In this document: positions 8,708 to 17,594 of the stretch, piece by piece
Layout of the letters: each line of letters starts with the position of its first letter
Numbering within the stretch: the stretch's first letter is position 1
Assembly: GCF_022788655.1 (NCBI RefSeq)
Contig: NZ_CP084955.1
Span: 1-64,000, forward strand
From: Sulfitobacter indolifex
GTDB lineage: Bacteria > Pseudomonadota > Alphaproteobacteria > Rhodobacterales > Rhodobacteraceae
Direction: 5' to 3'
Length of the DNA stretch: 64,000 bases
Made by a program: the position numbers and the translations under genes
Notes under the pieces: model-generated
Seen by the model: the letters and a program-made list of their open reading frames with translations, nothing else
Told to the model about the DNA's origin: nothing
The model's database searches: none

Positions 8708-9964
8708 TTACAGGGCGGCGATTGTCGCCGGGTCCATGGGGGTAGTGTCGCAAATGGCGGCGACGGTTTCCAGTGTCATGTAGCGGCGCGTGATTGCCCA
8801 CTCATCATTTTGCTCCAGCATCAGGGCTCCGACCAGTCGTGTGACTGCGGCCTCGTTTGGAAAGATGCCGACAACGTTGGTCCGGCGCTTAATCTCCTTG
8901 TTGAGGCGTTCAAGGGGGTTTGTGCTGTGGATCTTGACCCAATGCTCGCGGGGAAAGCTCTTGTAGGCCAACACGTCATCCTCAGCCCGGCGCATCAAAT
9001 CCGCGAGCTTTGGATAGCGCGTCTCAAACGCGTCGATCAGCTCGGTCCAGTGCTCTTTTGACGCGGCCAGCGTGTCTTGGTCGAAGGCGGTTCTGAGCGC
9101 CGCGGTGACGATTGGCTTGTCCTTCTTACCGACGCAAGCAAGTGCGTTGCGCATGAAGTGGACGCGGCAGCGCTGGACGGTCGCGCCGAGCACCTTTGCC
9201 GCGGCGGCCTTCAGCCCCTTATGATCGTCCACTGCCCGGCAGTGGTTTGCTTGCAAACCATGAGAGGGGGCGATGATCAGGCGGGTGCCGCGCAGCCCGC
9301 GATCGGCCAGAGAACGCAGAAATTCGTCCCAGAAGACCTCGGCTTCATTGGGCTGGACAGCGATGCCCAGAACCTCGCGGCGTCCATCCAGGTTGACCGC
9401 CACTGCCACTATGGCAGCGACGCTGACGATCCGACCGCCACGGCGGACCTTGATGTAAGTCGCGTCAAGCCAGAGATAGGGCCATTCGCCTTCCAGCGGG
9501 CGGTTCAGGAATGCATCGACGCGTTCATCAATCTCGCCGCAGAGCCGCGAGACTTGGCTCTTCGATACGTCAGTCATTCCCATCGCCTTGACCAGATCAT
9601 CCACGGAGCGCGTCGACAGGCCCTGAACATAGGCCTCTTGAATGACAGCCGTCATGGCTTTCTCCGCCGCCCGGCGGGGCTCAAGGAACTCGGGCAGATA
9701 GCTGCCCTTGCGCAGCTTCGGGATCTTCACATCAACCCTTCCTGCACGCGTTTCCCAAGCTCGGGACCGGTATCCGTTGCGATGGTTCATGCGGTCGCTG
9801 CGTCGCTCGTGCGCACTGGCACCGCAGAGCTGGTCGACATCCAGTGCCATGAGGCGGTCGGCGACGAACCCGAGCATCTCGGCAAGCAGGTTGCTGTCCG
9901 ATGTCTCTGACAAAAGCGCACGCAGCGCGGCAGCATCTGATAGACTGTTCTTGGTCATGGTCAT
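8708..9964 (-). CDS. IS256-family transposase with 13-residue insertion
   Basis: 418-residue DDE transposase (mutator type). It shows the family segments [28 protein letters not shown] (first catalytic Asp), [12 protein letters not shown] and [15 protein letters not shown] (with the catalytic Glu). The second Asp motif normally reads like [14 protein letters not shown]. Here 13 residues ([13 protein letters not shown]) sit between the Ala and the Asp, encoded by the 39-bp hairpin element at 9230-9268. The frame is kept, but the insertion beside an active-site residue may abolish activity. The start ATG at 9964 has GAGGAGA upstream. Confidence 0.92.
   Translation of the reverse strand: MTMTKNSLSDAAALRALLSETSDSNLLAEMLGFVADRLMALDVDQLCGASAHERRSDRMNHRNGYRSRAWETRAGRVDVKIPKLRKGSYLPEFLEPRRAAEKAMTAVIQEAYVQGLSTRSVDDLVKAMGMTDVSKSQVSRLCGEIDERVDAFLNRPLEGEWPYLWLDATYIKVRRGGRIVSVAAIVAVAVNLDGRREVLGIAVQPNEAEVFWDEFLRSLADRGLRGTRLIIAPSHGLQANHCRAVDDHKGLKAAAAKVLGATVQRCRVHFMRNALACVGKKDKPIVTAALRTAFDQDTLAASKEHWTELIDAFETRYPKLADLMRRAEDDVLAYKSFPREHWVKIHSTNPLERLNKEIKRRTNVVGIFPNEAAVTRLVGALMLEQNDEWAITRRYMTLETVAAICDTTPMDPATIAAL
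9230..9268 (+). repeat. 39-bp hairpin element copy 1 (in IS256 tnp)
   Basis: Begins CACTGCCCGGCAG, then a perfect 8-bp stem TGGTTTGC / GCAAACCA with a TT loop, then TGAGAGGG. Removing it joins ATCGTC to GGCGATG and restores the expected IS256 transposase reading. Target junction TC^G. It lies antisense to the transposase. Confidence 0.85.
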
Positions 9965-10151
9965 GGTCGTTCTCCTCGGTCAAAGTTAGGTCCGCAAACC
10001 AAACCTTAGCTGAAGAACAACCATGGCCGCCAAGCGACCCGAACGGGCCTCGCTTCGCTATGCGAAGGCTCCGCTCAGCCCGCGCTACCAGCGGGAGTTA
10101 CACCAACTGTTGGGACACCGCTCAAAGGCGAGTATGACAGCACTGGCAAAG

Positions 10152-10550
10152 CAGCAAGTCTGTGCGGTCAGCGTTGATCAGCGCCTTGCGTTCGGTCGGG
10201 CTCATCGCTTTAGCCCTTGTGACAAAAAATCGTTTTCGACCGCCAGCTTTCCGATCTTGGCGTGAAGCTCTTTGACCTCAGCTTCGTTATCTTCGGCCCG
10301 CCGGACCTTATCGGAAAATACCCCGGTCAGCACTTCAATGGCCTGTCGCTTCCACGTCGTCACCTGCGTTGGATGAACCTTGTGCTTCGCTGCAATCTCT
10401 TGCGCGGTCTTGTCACCACGTAGCGCCTCGAGCGCCACAGTAGCTTTGAAATTGTCTGAAAAACTGCGTCTCTTCGTCATTTGTGTATCCTGTCTTCAAG
10501 GTTGGATACATCTTAGCACGCTGTCCAGATTTGTCGGACCACTTCAGACA
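10152..10550 (-). mobile_element. IS3-family element fragment
   Basis: Contains a whole orfA and only the first ~18 codons of orfB (MSPTERKALINADRTDLL, minus strand from about 10209). It is cut at about 10152 where it meets the tniA fragment. The outer end is probably near 10550 (minus strand TGTCTGAAGTGG). The rest of orfB, with the catalytic domain, is absent, so the element cannot move by itself. Confidence 0.75.
10202..10480 (-). CDS. IS3-family OrfA
   Basis: 92-residue helix-turn-helix protein of IS3 elements. The order is FSDNFKATVALEALRGDKT, then AQEIAAKHKVHPTQVTTWKR and a C-terminal leucine-rich coiled coil (VKELHAKIGKLAVENDFLSQ). In intact elements OrfA is joined to OrfB by frameshifting. 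OrfB is truncated here, so OrfA alone could at most act as a DNA-binding repressor. Confidence 0.85.
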   Translation of the reverse strand: MTKRRSFSDNFKATVALEALRGDKTAQEIAAKHKVHPTQVTTWKRQAIEVLTGVFSDKVRRAEDNEAEVKELHAKIGKLAVENDFLSQGLKR

Positions 10551-10559
10551 TAGGTGTCA

Positions 10560-11194
10560 CACGAACGCCAATCTTACTTCTGCAGGCACCGCCCGCACCA
10601 GATGAGCGACGGTTCTATCAACACATTCTCGCGTCGATTGGTGCGCCGATGTGGGGCAGACACACTGTGTCCGAACTGAAGGTGCGCGCGCTAAGCCATC
10701 TGCACGACATGGACCTCAAAATGATCATGATCGACGAGGTTCATAACTTGCTGGCAGGCAGCTATCGGGAACAGCGTCGTTTCCTTAACATGCTCGGTTT
10801 CCTCGCCAACGATCTGTGCGCATCGCTTGTCGTGTTCGGCGTCAACGGAGCCGTCGATGCCATTCGCGGTGACGAGCAGCTCGCTCGGTGATTGGATGAA
10901 CATTTCCTGCCGCTCTTGGAAAACGACGTTGAGTTTTCCCGTCTTGTCTAGACTCTGATTTCAGCCATACAGTTGGAACGCGGATCAGGTCTCAACGTCC
11001 AATCACTCCGATCGATCCTCGGTGTTACAGGCGGCATCACGTCACGCGTGTTCACCATGATCAAGGCGTTGGCCATCGAGGCGATCGAGACAGGTAAGGA
11101 GCGAATTACTGATGAGGCCGTCCAAGCATGGCAGCTTGTTTGGGCCAAGCACAGCTGGAACATTCTGCGCCAACCCTTGCCCTCGTTTCAGTGA
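10560..11194 (+). pseudogene. tniB: tniB ATPase pseudogene
   Basis: Reads as the C-terminal two thirds of TniB, the AAA+ target-selection ATPase of Tn402/Tn5053-like transposons: APPAPDERRFYQHIL, Walker B MIMIDEVHNLLAG, FGVNGA and SILGVTGGITSRVF. The N-terminus with the Walker A motif is missing, lost at the IS3 boundary. Two in-frame stops, TGA at 10889 and TAG near 10949, interrupt the same frame; the residues around them are those expected. It overlaps tniQ by 4 nt at its stop. Confidence 0.8.
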
Positions 11195-12150
11195 CCATCC
11201 GACCGCTGCCAGAGCGCCCTCCATCCCTTCAAGATGAGCTTTTGTCGAGTTGGATCACTCGGCTTGCTGGTGCGAACCATTGTTCGGTGGCCGAGCTTTG
11301 CGGATATTTAGGACTCGTTGGCGAGTGCCCACCGGAAACGTGGAACGAGCTAGCGGGCGCAAACATCGAACGGCTTGGCACCATTTCTGGATTCCTACCG
11401 AGCGACACGCACAGGATGCTGCTTACGCGTCGCGCGGATTTTCCGATTGAATGTATTTCCCGTTCGGACTTTCAGTTTTGCCCGATGTGCCGCAACGAAA
11501 CACCCGGGGTTTCGTTGCGGCATGGGCGCTACGCTTGGTCGATAGTTTGCAAAAGCTGTTGTACTGAGTTGCGGCCTCTTCGCGCTGACCCAAACGCAGG
11601 TGATCTGCTTTCTTCAGGGCTCCGAACTCGCGCATCAAGAGGGGTGGTGCAGCTGAAGCAAGCCTATCAACAGGTAAATCCACGCGCTGGCCGGCGCATT
11701 GATTTGACCATGCAGATAATTGGTTTTCTCTCACCAGAGCTTCTTCATCCTACACTATTTTCAATAGACTTCCGTTGGCGTTTAATGATGCTTGAAGCTG
11801 TCCACCACGGATTGTCACACCCAATCTTGGCTGTTGCGCATGCCGTGCGCAAAGATCCGACTGCGGGAACCAGACTCCACAACGCCTTTCCGTATAAGAG
11901 AAAACTGTTGGCTCGAGTGATGCGGCTCGCTGCCAGCTTGCCGAACTACCAAATTCGAGAGGTAGAGAAAAAGAACGATCAGTCCGCTGTGTATAAATCT
12001 GCTCGTCCCAACGCGCCTAGGCCCGAATACCTGGCCGCAGCAAAGCAAGCGATTAGCCAGCTCGGCGAAAGCGCCGAACGCAGTGACCTGCTTAGGTGCG
12101 CAGAGACGTTCTTGAAAGAGGCTCGCCAACCGCCTGGGGATATCTCATGA
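11191..12150 (+). CDS. tniQ: TniQ-family protein
   Basis: TniQ proteins assist Tn402/Tn7-type transposition. The chosen start is GTG at 11191, which overlaps the tniB stop (GTGA) and gives VTIRPLPERPPSLQDELLSS, then WITRLAG, the usual beginning. A zinc-binding pair is visible as CPMC and CKSC (about residues 92-95 and 120-123). The rest is helical. The reading frame is intact over 319 residues, but its partner genes tniA and tniB are broken, so it is an orphan. Confidence 0.78.
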   Translation: MTIRPLPERPPSLQDELLSSWITRLAGANHCSVAELCGYLGLVGECPPETWNELAGANIERLGTISGFLPSDTHRMLLTRRADFPIECISRSDFQFCPMCRNETPGVSLRHGRYAWSIVCKSCCTELRPLRADPNAGDLLSSGLRTRASRGVVQLKQAYQQVNPRAGRRIDLTMQIIGFLSPELLHPTLFSIDFRWRLMMLEAVHHGLSHPILAVAHAVRKDPTAGTRLHNAFPYKRKLLARVMRLAASLPNYQIREVEKKNDQSAVYKSARPNAPRPEYLAAAKQAISQLGESAERSDLLRCAETFLKEARQPPGDIS

Positions 12151-12208
12151 TTGACTTTACCAAAACGGTCAAAAAAGTAGTGAAAACGATTGAGTTTCGC
12201 CAATAACG

Positions 12209-12559
12209 TTGCCACGACTGGTGGCGCAGGCGCTCGGTTGGAAGCATCTCGTGCCGCTGATGGCCGCGGGCCTGAAACGCCTCGACCTGCGCAAGCGCGG
12301 CGATGATCTGGCGAAAGCCTGCCATCGCGCCGTTGTCGCCTCGGCGGTGGAGGCGGTGCGCCTTGCTGCTGATCTTGCCCGTCGGGCGGCGCAACTGAAG
12401 GCGGTCGCTCCGAAGCTGCGGGCCAAGGGGGCAGCTAAGGCCGTCGAGATGTTCTTGAGACACGATGCGGTGGCACCTGCGGCCTTGCCTTTGCCGGACC
12501 GCGCTGCGCGAGGGTTGTGCGACCGGCTCGTCGATCTTGGGGCTGTGCGCGAGTTGACA
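12209..12559 (+). pseudogene. Second DUF1403 fragment
   Basis: C-terminal part of a DUF1403 protein: AQALGWKHLVPLMAAGLKRL, RKRGDDLAKACHRAVVASA, LKAVAPKLRAKGA and LPDRAARGLCDRLVDLGAV. It matches the second half of the gene at 7395-8212. There is no N-terminal half. At about 12560 the frame runs into the antisense strand of an IS5 remnant. The two DUF1403 copies bracket the tni genes. Confidence 0.72.
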
Positions 12560-13187
12560 GACGCTGCCGAGCTCCTGATCCGGAGCGATCTGACTGAGCA
12601 GGTCGGGAAGCATCGGCGCATCGCCAATGCTGCTGCTCGTGACTTCGATCGCGCTTATCTCCAGCGTCTTCTCATCAATCCCTATGTGGATATTGCGCCC
12701 TAGACGGTGTTTGGAGCCTCCATGCTTGCGAGCGTTCCACTCACCTTCAGCCTGTATGCCCGTGCTATCCACCAACAGCTGCAGCGGCCCAGCTGATCCC
12801 TTGTCAGGGATAGAGCGATGCCTAATGTCTTCTGACGCCGACATAGGGTGCTGAAGTCAGGGACAGACGAGTCCAGCCCGACAAGCTCTAGCAGGCTATC
12901 TACGAACCCCGTTGTCTGCCTCAAAGGCAATCCGAACAGGACCTTCAGGGTCAGGCAGGCCTGAATGGCCGCATCACTGTAGATTTGGTGACGTCCCCGC
13001 CGGCCTGAAGATGTCGCCTCCCACGCCATCTTCGGGTCGAACCAGATTGATAACAATCCGCGCCGCTTTAGTGAAAGGTTATACTCTGCCCAGTCTCGGG
13101 TCTTGTCTGTCGTCGGTGTCCAGCTGCTCATGAACGCCAGCTATCACGCGGTGAATCCCTTCAGGGTGCAATTTGTGCAACAAATCC
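12560..13187 (-). pseudogene. IS5-family transposase fragment
   Basis: The minus strand encodes an IS5-type transposase N-terminus (WAEYNLSLKRRGLLSIWFDP, YSDAAIQACLTLKVLFGLPL, RQTTGFVDSLLELVGLD). It is followed, after a frameshift near 12830, by LLVDSTGIQAEGEW and KHRLGRNIHIGIDE. It ends abruptly at about 12560 inside the transposase core, joined to DUF1403 sequence. A likely outer end with GATTTGTTGCACAAAT (minus strand) lies near 13170-13187. The element is dead. Confidence 0.75.
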
Positions 13188-13319
13188 GATTTTCATGCAA
13201 CGTGCAGGGTTCTATGGTAGCATTACAGCGCTGGGGAGCACGGTGAGACTGCAAGCCCCTGCTCAAATATTGAAGATGTTGAGTGCTTTAAGGGCCTGTT
13301 TGGGGGGAATGGTTTTTTC

Positions 13320-14444
13320 TTGTTTTGGTGCAAACATTCCATCGTGACTAAGCCGCCGCTCGTCACAATCGTTATCCCAACGTACAACTACGGGTCCTAC
13401 GTTATCGAAGCTGTGCGCTCCGCAGCATCTCAGAGCTACAGCCATCTCGAGATCATTGTTGTCGATGATGGGTCCACTGATGAAACTGCCGAAACCCTCG
13501 AACGTATGAAAGATGAGCTTCCTGCACTGCAAGTGATCACGACCGAGCACTGTGGCGTATCGCACGCGCGAAACTGCGGCACGCGGGCCGGGCGGGGTGC
13601 TTATGTGGCGTATCTCGATGCCGATGATCTCTGGCATCCGTCGAAGATCGAAAAGCAAGTGGAGGCGATGGCGCAGCATGAGGGGGACCCGGAATGGGCC
13701 GCGGTCTACTGCTTATTCCGCCCCATCAACGAACACGGCATGATTTTAGGCAGCGCACCGGCAGTTGAGACGCGCGGCTATTTCTTCGCGCGCCATCTCG
13801 TCATCAACCCCATCGGCAATGGCAGCGGAATGATGATGCGGCGAGATTTGATCATAGACCTTGGCGGGTTTGATCCGGCGCTTACGCATTGCGAAGACTT
13901 GGACGTGCAGCTCCGCATCTCCAAGCGCTACAAGATCGAGCTCGTAAGGGAGTATCTCGTGGGCTACCGGCAGCACTCTAATTCTGCCTCCACGCACCAT
14001 CTACGCATGGCGAAGGCTGTCATGGACATCGCCGATAAACACACGGCGGGTAAAGAAATCCCGGCGGAGCTGCGCAAGGCCACTTTCGCCGCGGCGGATC
14101 GCTACCTCTGGTTCAAATATCTCAGGGGCGGCGCCTGGTGGCTAGGCTGCAAGACGTTTTTCAAGGCGCTCACGGCCGAACCCTTAGCTACCTTCGATGA
14201 TCTCATGGTGCGCGCCACGCCAAGCTTTCACCGGCGCTTTGCCGCCTTTCGGTCCAAGGTCGCGGTCGATGGCGCCGCGACCACTAAGCATTTCTTTGAC
14301 ATGGATCCGCTGAGTGGCGTTACTCTACATGAGCCACCAGCTTTCGCCCGGCTCTCCCAACGCTTTGAGAGATTCGATGCACAGCTCTACGAGCGCTTCG
14401 CAAAGCGGCACAGCGAGGCCAGGCCAAAGGGAGAGAAGGGATGA
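13320..14444 (+). CDS. Family 2 glycosyltransferase
   Basis: GT-A fold transferase that adds a sugar from a nucleotide donor to a growing polysaccharide. Residues about 13-230 form the GT2 domain: TIVIPTYNYGSYVIEAVRSA, EIIVVDDGSTDET, then the DxD-type motif YLDADDLWHPSKIEKQ at 98-113. The C-terminal ~150 residues are not recognised. The frame opens at TTG 13320 with a G-rich stretch 17-23 nt upstream; GTG 13344 is an alternative start. It is the first gene of a plus-strand pair with the three-domain protein downstream. No membrane span is visible, so it is probably cytosolic or peripheral. Confidence 0.85.
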   Translation: MFWCKHSIVTKPPLVTIVIPTYNYGSYVIEAVRSAASQSYSHLEIIVVDDGSTDETAETLERMKDELPALQVITTEHCGVSHARNCGTRAGRGAYVAYLDADDLWHPSKIEKQVEAMAQHEGDPEWAAVYCLFRPINEHGMILGSAPAVETRGYFFARHLVINPIGNGSGMMMRRDLIIDLGGFDPALTHCEDLDVQLRISKRYKIELVREYLVGYRQHSNSASTHHLRMAKAVMDIADKHTAGKEIPAELRKATFAAADRYLWFKYLRGGAWWLGCKTFFKALTAEPLATFDDLMVRATPSFHRRFAAFRSKVAVDGAATTKHFFDMDPLSGVTLHEPPAFARLSQRFERFDAQLYERFAKRHSEARPKGEKG

Positions 14445-14510
14445 GCGCGCAGTTTAATGGGCTGAGCCCCAAGTCTCGACCACAAGATCGAGCGGAAAAA
14501 GAGACATCGC

Positions 14511-17500
14511 ATGGCTTATGACCGTTCGGTATTCCCGCGCGTCTCCATCGTCATGCCTGCCTACAATGCGGCGGCATTCATTGATGAAGCGTTGACGAGC
14601 ATCGCCGCGCAGTCCTTCACTGCTTGGGAAATCATCATCGTCGATGACGGCTCTTCTGATGACACTGCCGACATCGCGGAACGCTGGGCTCAGCAAGACA
14701 AGCGCATCCGCGTTTTAAAGCAAGCAAACGCGGGGGCGAGCGCGGCGCGCAACACCGGGCTCGAAGCGGCCCGCGCCGCATGGATTGCGTTCATTGATAG
14801 CGATGATTGGGTCCACCGTGATTACCTGGTAAAGCTGATGAAACCGCTGAAGAAGAAGCCTCTGAACGCGGTCTTTTGTATCGCAGTGGACGTCGTCTCC
14901 GACGGATCGCGTGGGAAGCGCTGGATCCCGCCCCCCAAAGACAATCTCTTCCCCGTATTTGCAACGGACTGCCCCATTGCCGTCCATAGCGGTATCTTCC
15001 GGCGGAGCGTACTTCAGGAGATCGGTGGCTGGGACCCGGACCTAGGCACATGCGAAGACTGGGACCTCTGGATGCGTCTCGCGCGGACGACCAATAGGAT
15101 CGAAAATGTGATGGAAGAGTTGGCCTTCATTCGCCTCCGTACGGGCTCCCTCTCGCGGTCTATGCCCATGCGTTTGGCGCGCGACGGTGTCATCGTGATT
15201 GAGCGGGCCGGTGAGCCGGACCCCCGCGTCCCGGAGCCCATTCCCCGCTGGGCGAACGGCCTTAAGAGCCCCGACAAAGACGACCGCGTCGCGCAACATC
15301 TCATCTGGTCGGCGGCACTCGATATCGCCGGCGGCGGCGATGGAAAGGGTGTTCTGGGGTTCGATCCCACCCATCTTACCGCTCCCATCGAGCCTTTCGA
15401 CCTCGCCGCGACGGTGTGGGACGCGATTTCTCACACTACGGGCGAGATGGCTGACGATTGGGTGTCTTTAATGCCGGATGTAAAAGCCCTTGTCGCGTGG
15501 ATCGAGGAAAGAAACCCGACGCCGGACTTGGCCCTGCGCACTTTCCGGGCATTGGAACTCATGATCTTTCAGTACGCTTACCTGAAAGAGCCCGTTGCCT
15601 TCTGCAGCACCTATTGGCTGACGATTGATATCGAAGAGCCGATTGAGACCGTTCATGTGCCCGCGGGCCTGTCGCAGCTCGCGGTGGTCGCCTTTGATGG
15701 GGAAGAGCGGATCGGCACCATCGGGCTAGACGTGCGCGACGGCGCGGTGGCGGCGCATCGGCTCGCGGATGCCCTCGCGCGCCGGTTTGGTGGGCGGTTG
15801 GTATATGGCCGTTTGAAGAAGCGGGATAGAGCCGCACTCAGCCTCATCCCCCACCTCCTTCGTGCGGGCCTAACGCGAAAAGTCGCGCGGTTTGGGGCAG
15901 CCTTTATACAGATGGACCGCCATTCGCAGTATGACCGCGCCAAAGCGCTCGCCATCGGTCTCGGGCCCGACATCGTCCGCGCAAGTGGGATCATAGAGAT
16001 TGCCAAAGGGGAGGCAGAAGACGCCACGGCGGCCGCGCCTCTTTCTGGCGAAGCGCAAGCAGAAGGCAAAGATCAAGATGACGTGTTCATGCCCCATGAC
16101 GAGGAGTATGGCACGCCCTACTGGGAAGATGTCTTCGCGAACCAAGACCCTTGGGATTACTCCAACCGCTACGAGCAGACCAAATACGAGCAGACGCTCG
16201 CCCTCCTGCCGCAGCGTAAGTTCGGACGGGCCTTGGAGCTCGCCTGTGCGGAAGGTCACTTTACCCAGCAGCTTGCGCCCCTGGTGGAGCAACTCATTGC
16301 GACCGACATCTCCGCAACAGCGCTGGAACGCGCTAAAGAAGCCTGCGCTTCCTTTGACAACATCACCTACCAGCAGCTCGACCTAAAGAACGGGCAGATC
16401 CCCGAAAAGTTCGACCTGATCGTATGTAGCGAAGTGCTGTACTACTTTGAGTCCCGGAAAGTCCTGGCCAAGATCGCGCGGAAACTCGCGAAGAGCTTGG
16501 CGCCGGGCGGGATGATCCTGATGGCCCATGGTAAGATCGCGGTGAACGCGCCGAAAGAGACTGGATTTGATTGGGGCCATCCTTTTGATTCGCGCAGCAT
16601 TAGAGAGATTTTTGCCAAAGACCCCGGCCTCATTATCGTTGAGGAAGCTTGGTCGGATATCTACGGTATACAGCTTTTCGAAGCCTCTTCCGGCGGGATG
16701 GCGCGGTCTGCCCCACGCGTGACCAAGATCACGCGCGACCCAGACCTCACCTATTGCGTGTCTTCCCAGATTGAGTGGAACGGAGCGGCCCATTTCAAGA
16801 AAGTTGAAGTTTCCGATAAGCTCCCGATCCTCAATTTTCATCGCGTAACGCCAGAGCCCTTCCCGCCTGCGCTAGCCCCGTATTGCCATACGCCCGAACA
16901 GTTTGACGCACAGCTACGCTACTTCGCGGAACGTGGGTATTATGGCGTAACGCTCGACGCTTGGCAGACAGAGCGCGCGCGGTGGCGGGGGATGCCGGGC
17001 CGCGCTTTGGCGATCACGTTCGATGATGGGTTTGTGGATTTTCTCGAACACGCGCTGCCCACCTTGGAAAAGTACGGCTTCCCAGCGACGATGTTCCTGG
17101 TGAGCGAGTTCGTCGGAAAGGCAGCGCAGTGGGACGCCCGCCATGGCACGCCTGCGCCACTCATGACCTGGGAGCAGATCAAGGAAGCCGCAAATCACGG
17201 TGTTCAATTCGGCTCTCACACGGCGAGCCACCCGATCCTTTCCGCCCTGAGCCCCGGCGAGGTGACGGACGAAGCCAACCGCTCACGTAAGGAGATTGAA
17301 CAAAGGCTCGGGCAGCGGGTGGAGAGCATCGCTTACCCTTACGGCGACTACAACGAAATCGTCGCGCGCATCTTTGAAGATCAAGGCTATACCATGGGCC
17401 TCAACACCTCGGGCGACCCCGCAGAGATCCATGATCGGCCAATGGAGATGAGCCGGATCGAGCTTTTGCCCACCGATGGGCCCGAAGAAATCGCGCTAAA

Positions 17501-17591
17501 AATCCCCACGCCGCGCAAAACCAATCAGTTACGGGCGCTGCGTATGGGGCTTCAGGACACGATTTTCAGAACCCGGTACAACCTTTTCTGA
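14511..17591 (+). CDS. GT2 / NodS-like methyltransferase / NodB-like deacetylase fusion
   Basis: A 1026-residue multidomain protein. Residues about 10-240: GT2 domain (VSIVMPAYNAAAFIDEAL, FIDSDDW at 94-100). Residues about 250-530: linker not recognised. Residues about 540-740: SAM-dependent methyltransferase of the NodS type (motif I LELACAEGHFTQQL near 574, then FDLIVCSEVLYYF). Residues about 760-1000: polysaccharide deacetylase (ITFDDGFVDF near 835, HTASHP near 902). Together these could transfer, N-methylate and deacetylate an amino sugar, as separate Nod proteins do, but the substrate here is unknown. The 66-bp gap to the upstream GT2 suggests co-transcription. Confidence 0.85.
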   Translation: MAYDRSVFPRVSIVMPAYNAAAFIDEALTSIAAQSFTAWEIIIVDDGSSDDTADIAERWAQQDKRIRVLKQANAGASAARNTGLEAARAAWIAFIDSDDWVHRDYLVKLMKPLKKKPLNAVFCIAVDVVSDGSRGKRWIPPPKDNLFPVFATDCPIAVHSGIFRRSVLQEIGGWDPDLGTCEDWDLWMRLARTTNRIENVMEELAFIRLRTGSLSRSMPMRLARDGVIVIERAGEPDPRVPEPIPRWANGLKSPDKDDRVAQHLIWSAALDIAGGGDGKGVLGFDPTHLTAPIEPFDLAATVWDAISHTTGEMADDWVSLMPDVKALVAWIEERNPTPDLALRTFRALELMIFQYAYLKEPVAFCSTYWLTIDIEEPIETVHVPAGLSQLAVVAFDGEERIGTIGLDVRDGAVAAHRLADALARRFGGRLVYGRLKKRDRAALSLIPHLLRAGLTRKVARFGAAFIQMDRHSQYDRAKALAIGLGPDIVRASGIIEIAKGEAEDATAAAPLSGEAQAEGKDQDDVFMPHDEEYGTPYWEDVFANQDPWDYSNRYEQTKYEQTLALLPQRKFGRALELACAEGHFTQQLAPLVEQLIATDISATALERAKEACASFDNITYQQLDLKNGQIPEKFDLIVCSEVLYYFESRKVLAKIARKLAKSLAPGGMILMAHGKIAVNAPKETGFDWGHPFDSRSIREIFAKDPGLIIVEEAWSDIYGIQLFEASSGGMARSAPRVTKITRDPDLTYCVSSQIEWNGAAHFKKVEVSDKLPILNFHRVTPEPFPPALAPYCHTPEQFDAQLRYFAERGYYGVTLDAWQTERARWRGMPGRALAITFDDGFVDFLEHALPTLEKYGFPATMFLVSEFVGKAAQWDARHGTPAPLMTWEQIKEAANHGVQFGSHTASHPILSALSPGEVTDEANRSRKEIEQRLGQRVESIAYPYGDYNEIVARIFEDQGYTMGLNTSGDPAEIHDRPMEMSRIELLPTDGPEEIALKIPTPRKTNQLRALRMGLQDTIFRTRYNLF

Positions 17592-17594
17592 GTA

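Larger units (their letters stand above)
8653..10122 (-). mobile_element. IS256-family insertion sequence, complete
   Basis: A 1470-bp element bounded by imperfect inverted repeats (GATAGTGTCCCAA...TGGTGTAACT at the left, its inverse ending GGGACACCGCT at the right). It is flanked by a perfect 8-bp target duplication CAAAGGCG (8645-8652 and 10123-10130). It sits inside tniA. The transposase gene is on the minus strand. A 133-bp end fragment of a nearly identical element is at 48484-48616. Confidence 0.9.

Noticed and set aside
8321..12150. tniA-tniB-tniQ set as a CRISPR-associated transposon
   Set aside because: No Cas gene, CRISPR repeat array or guide-like sequence is present, and tniA and tniB are broken. 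It fits an ordinary Tn402/Tn5053-like remnant.
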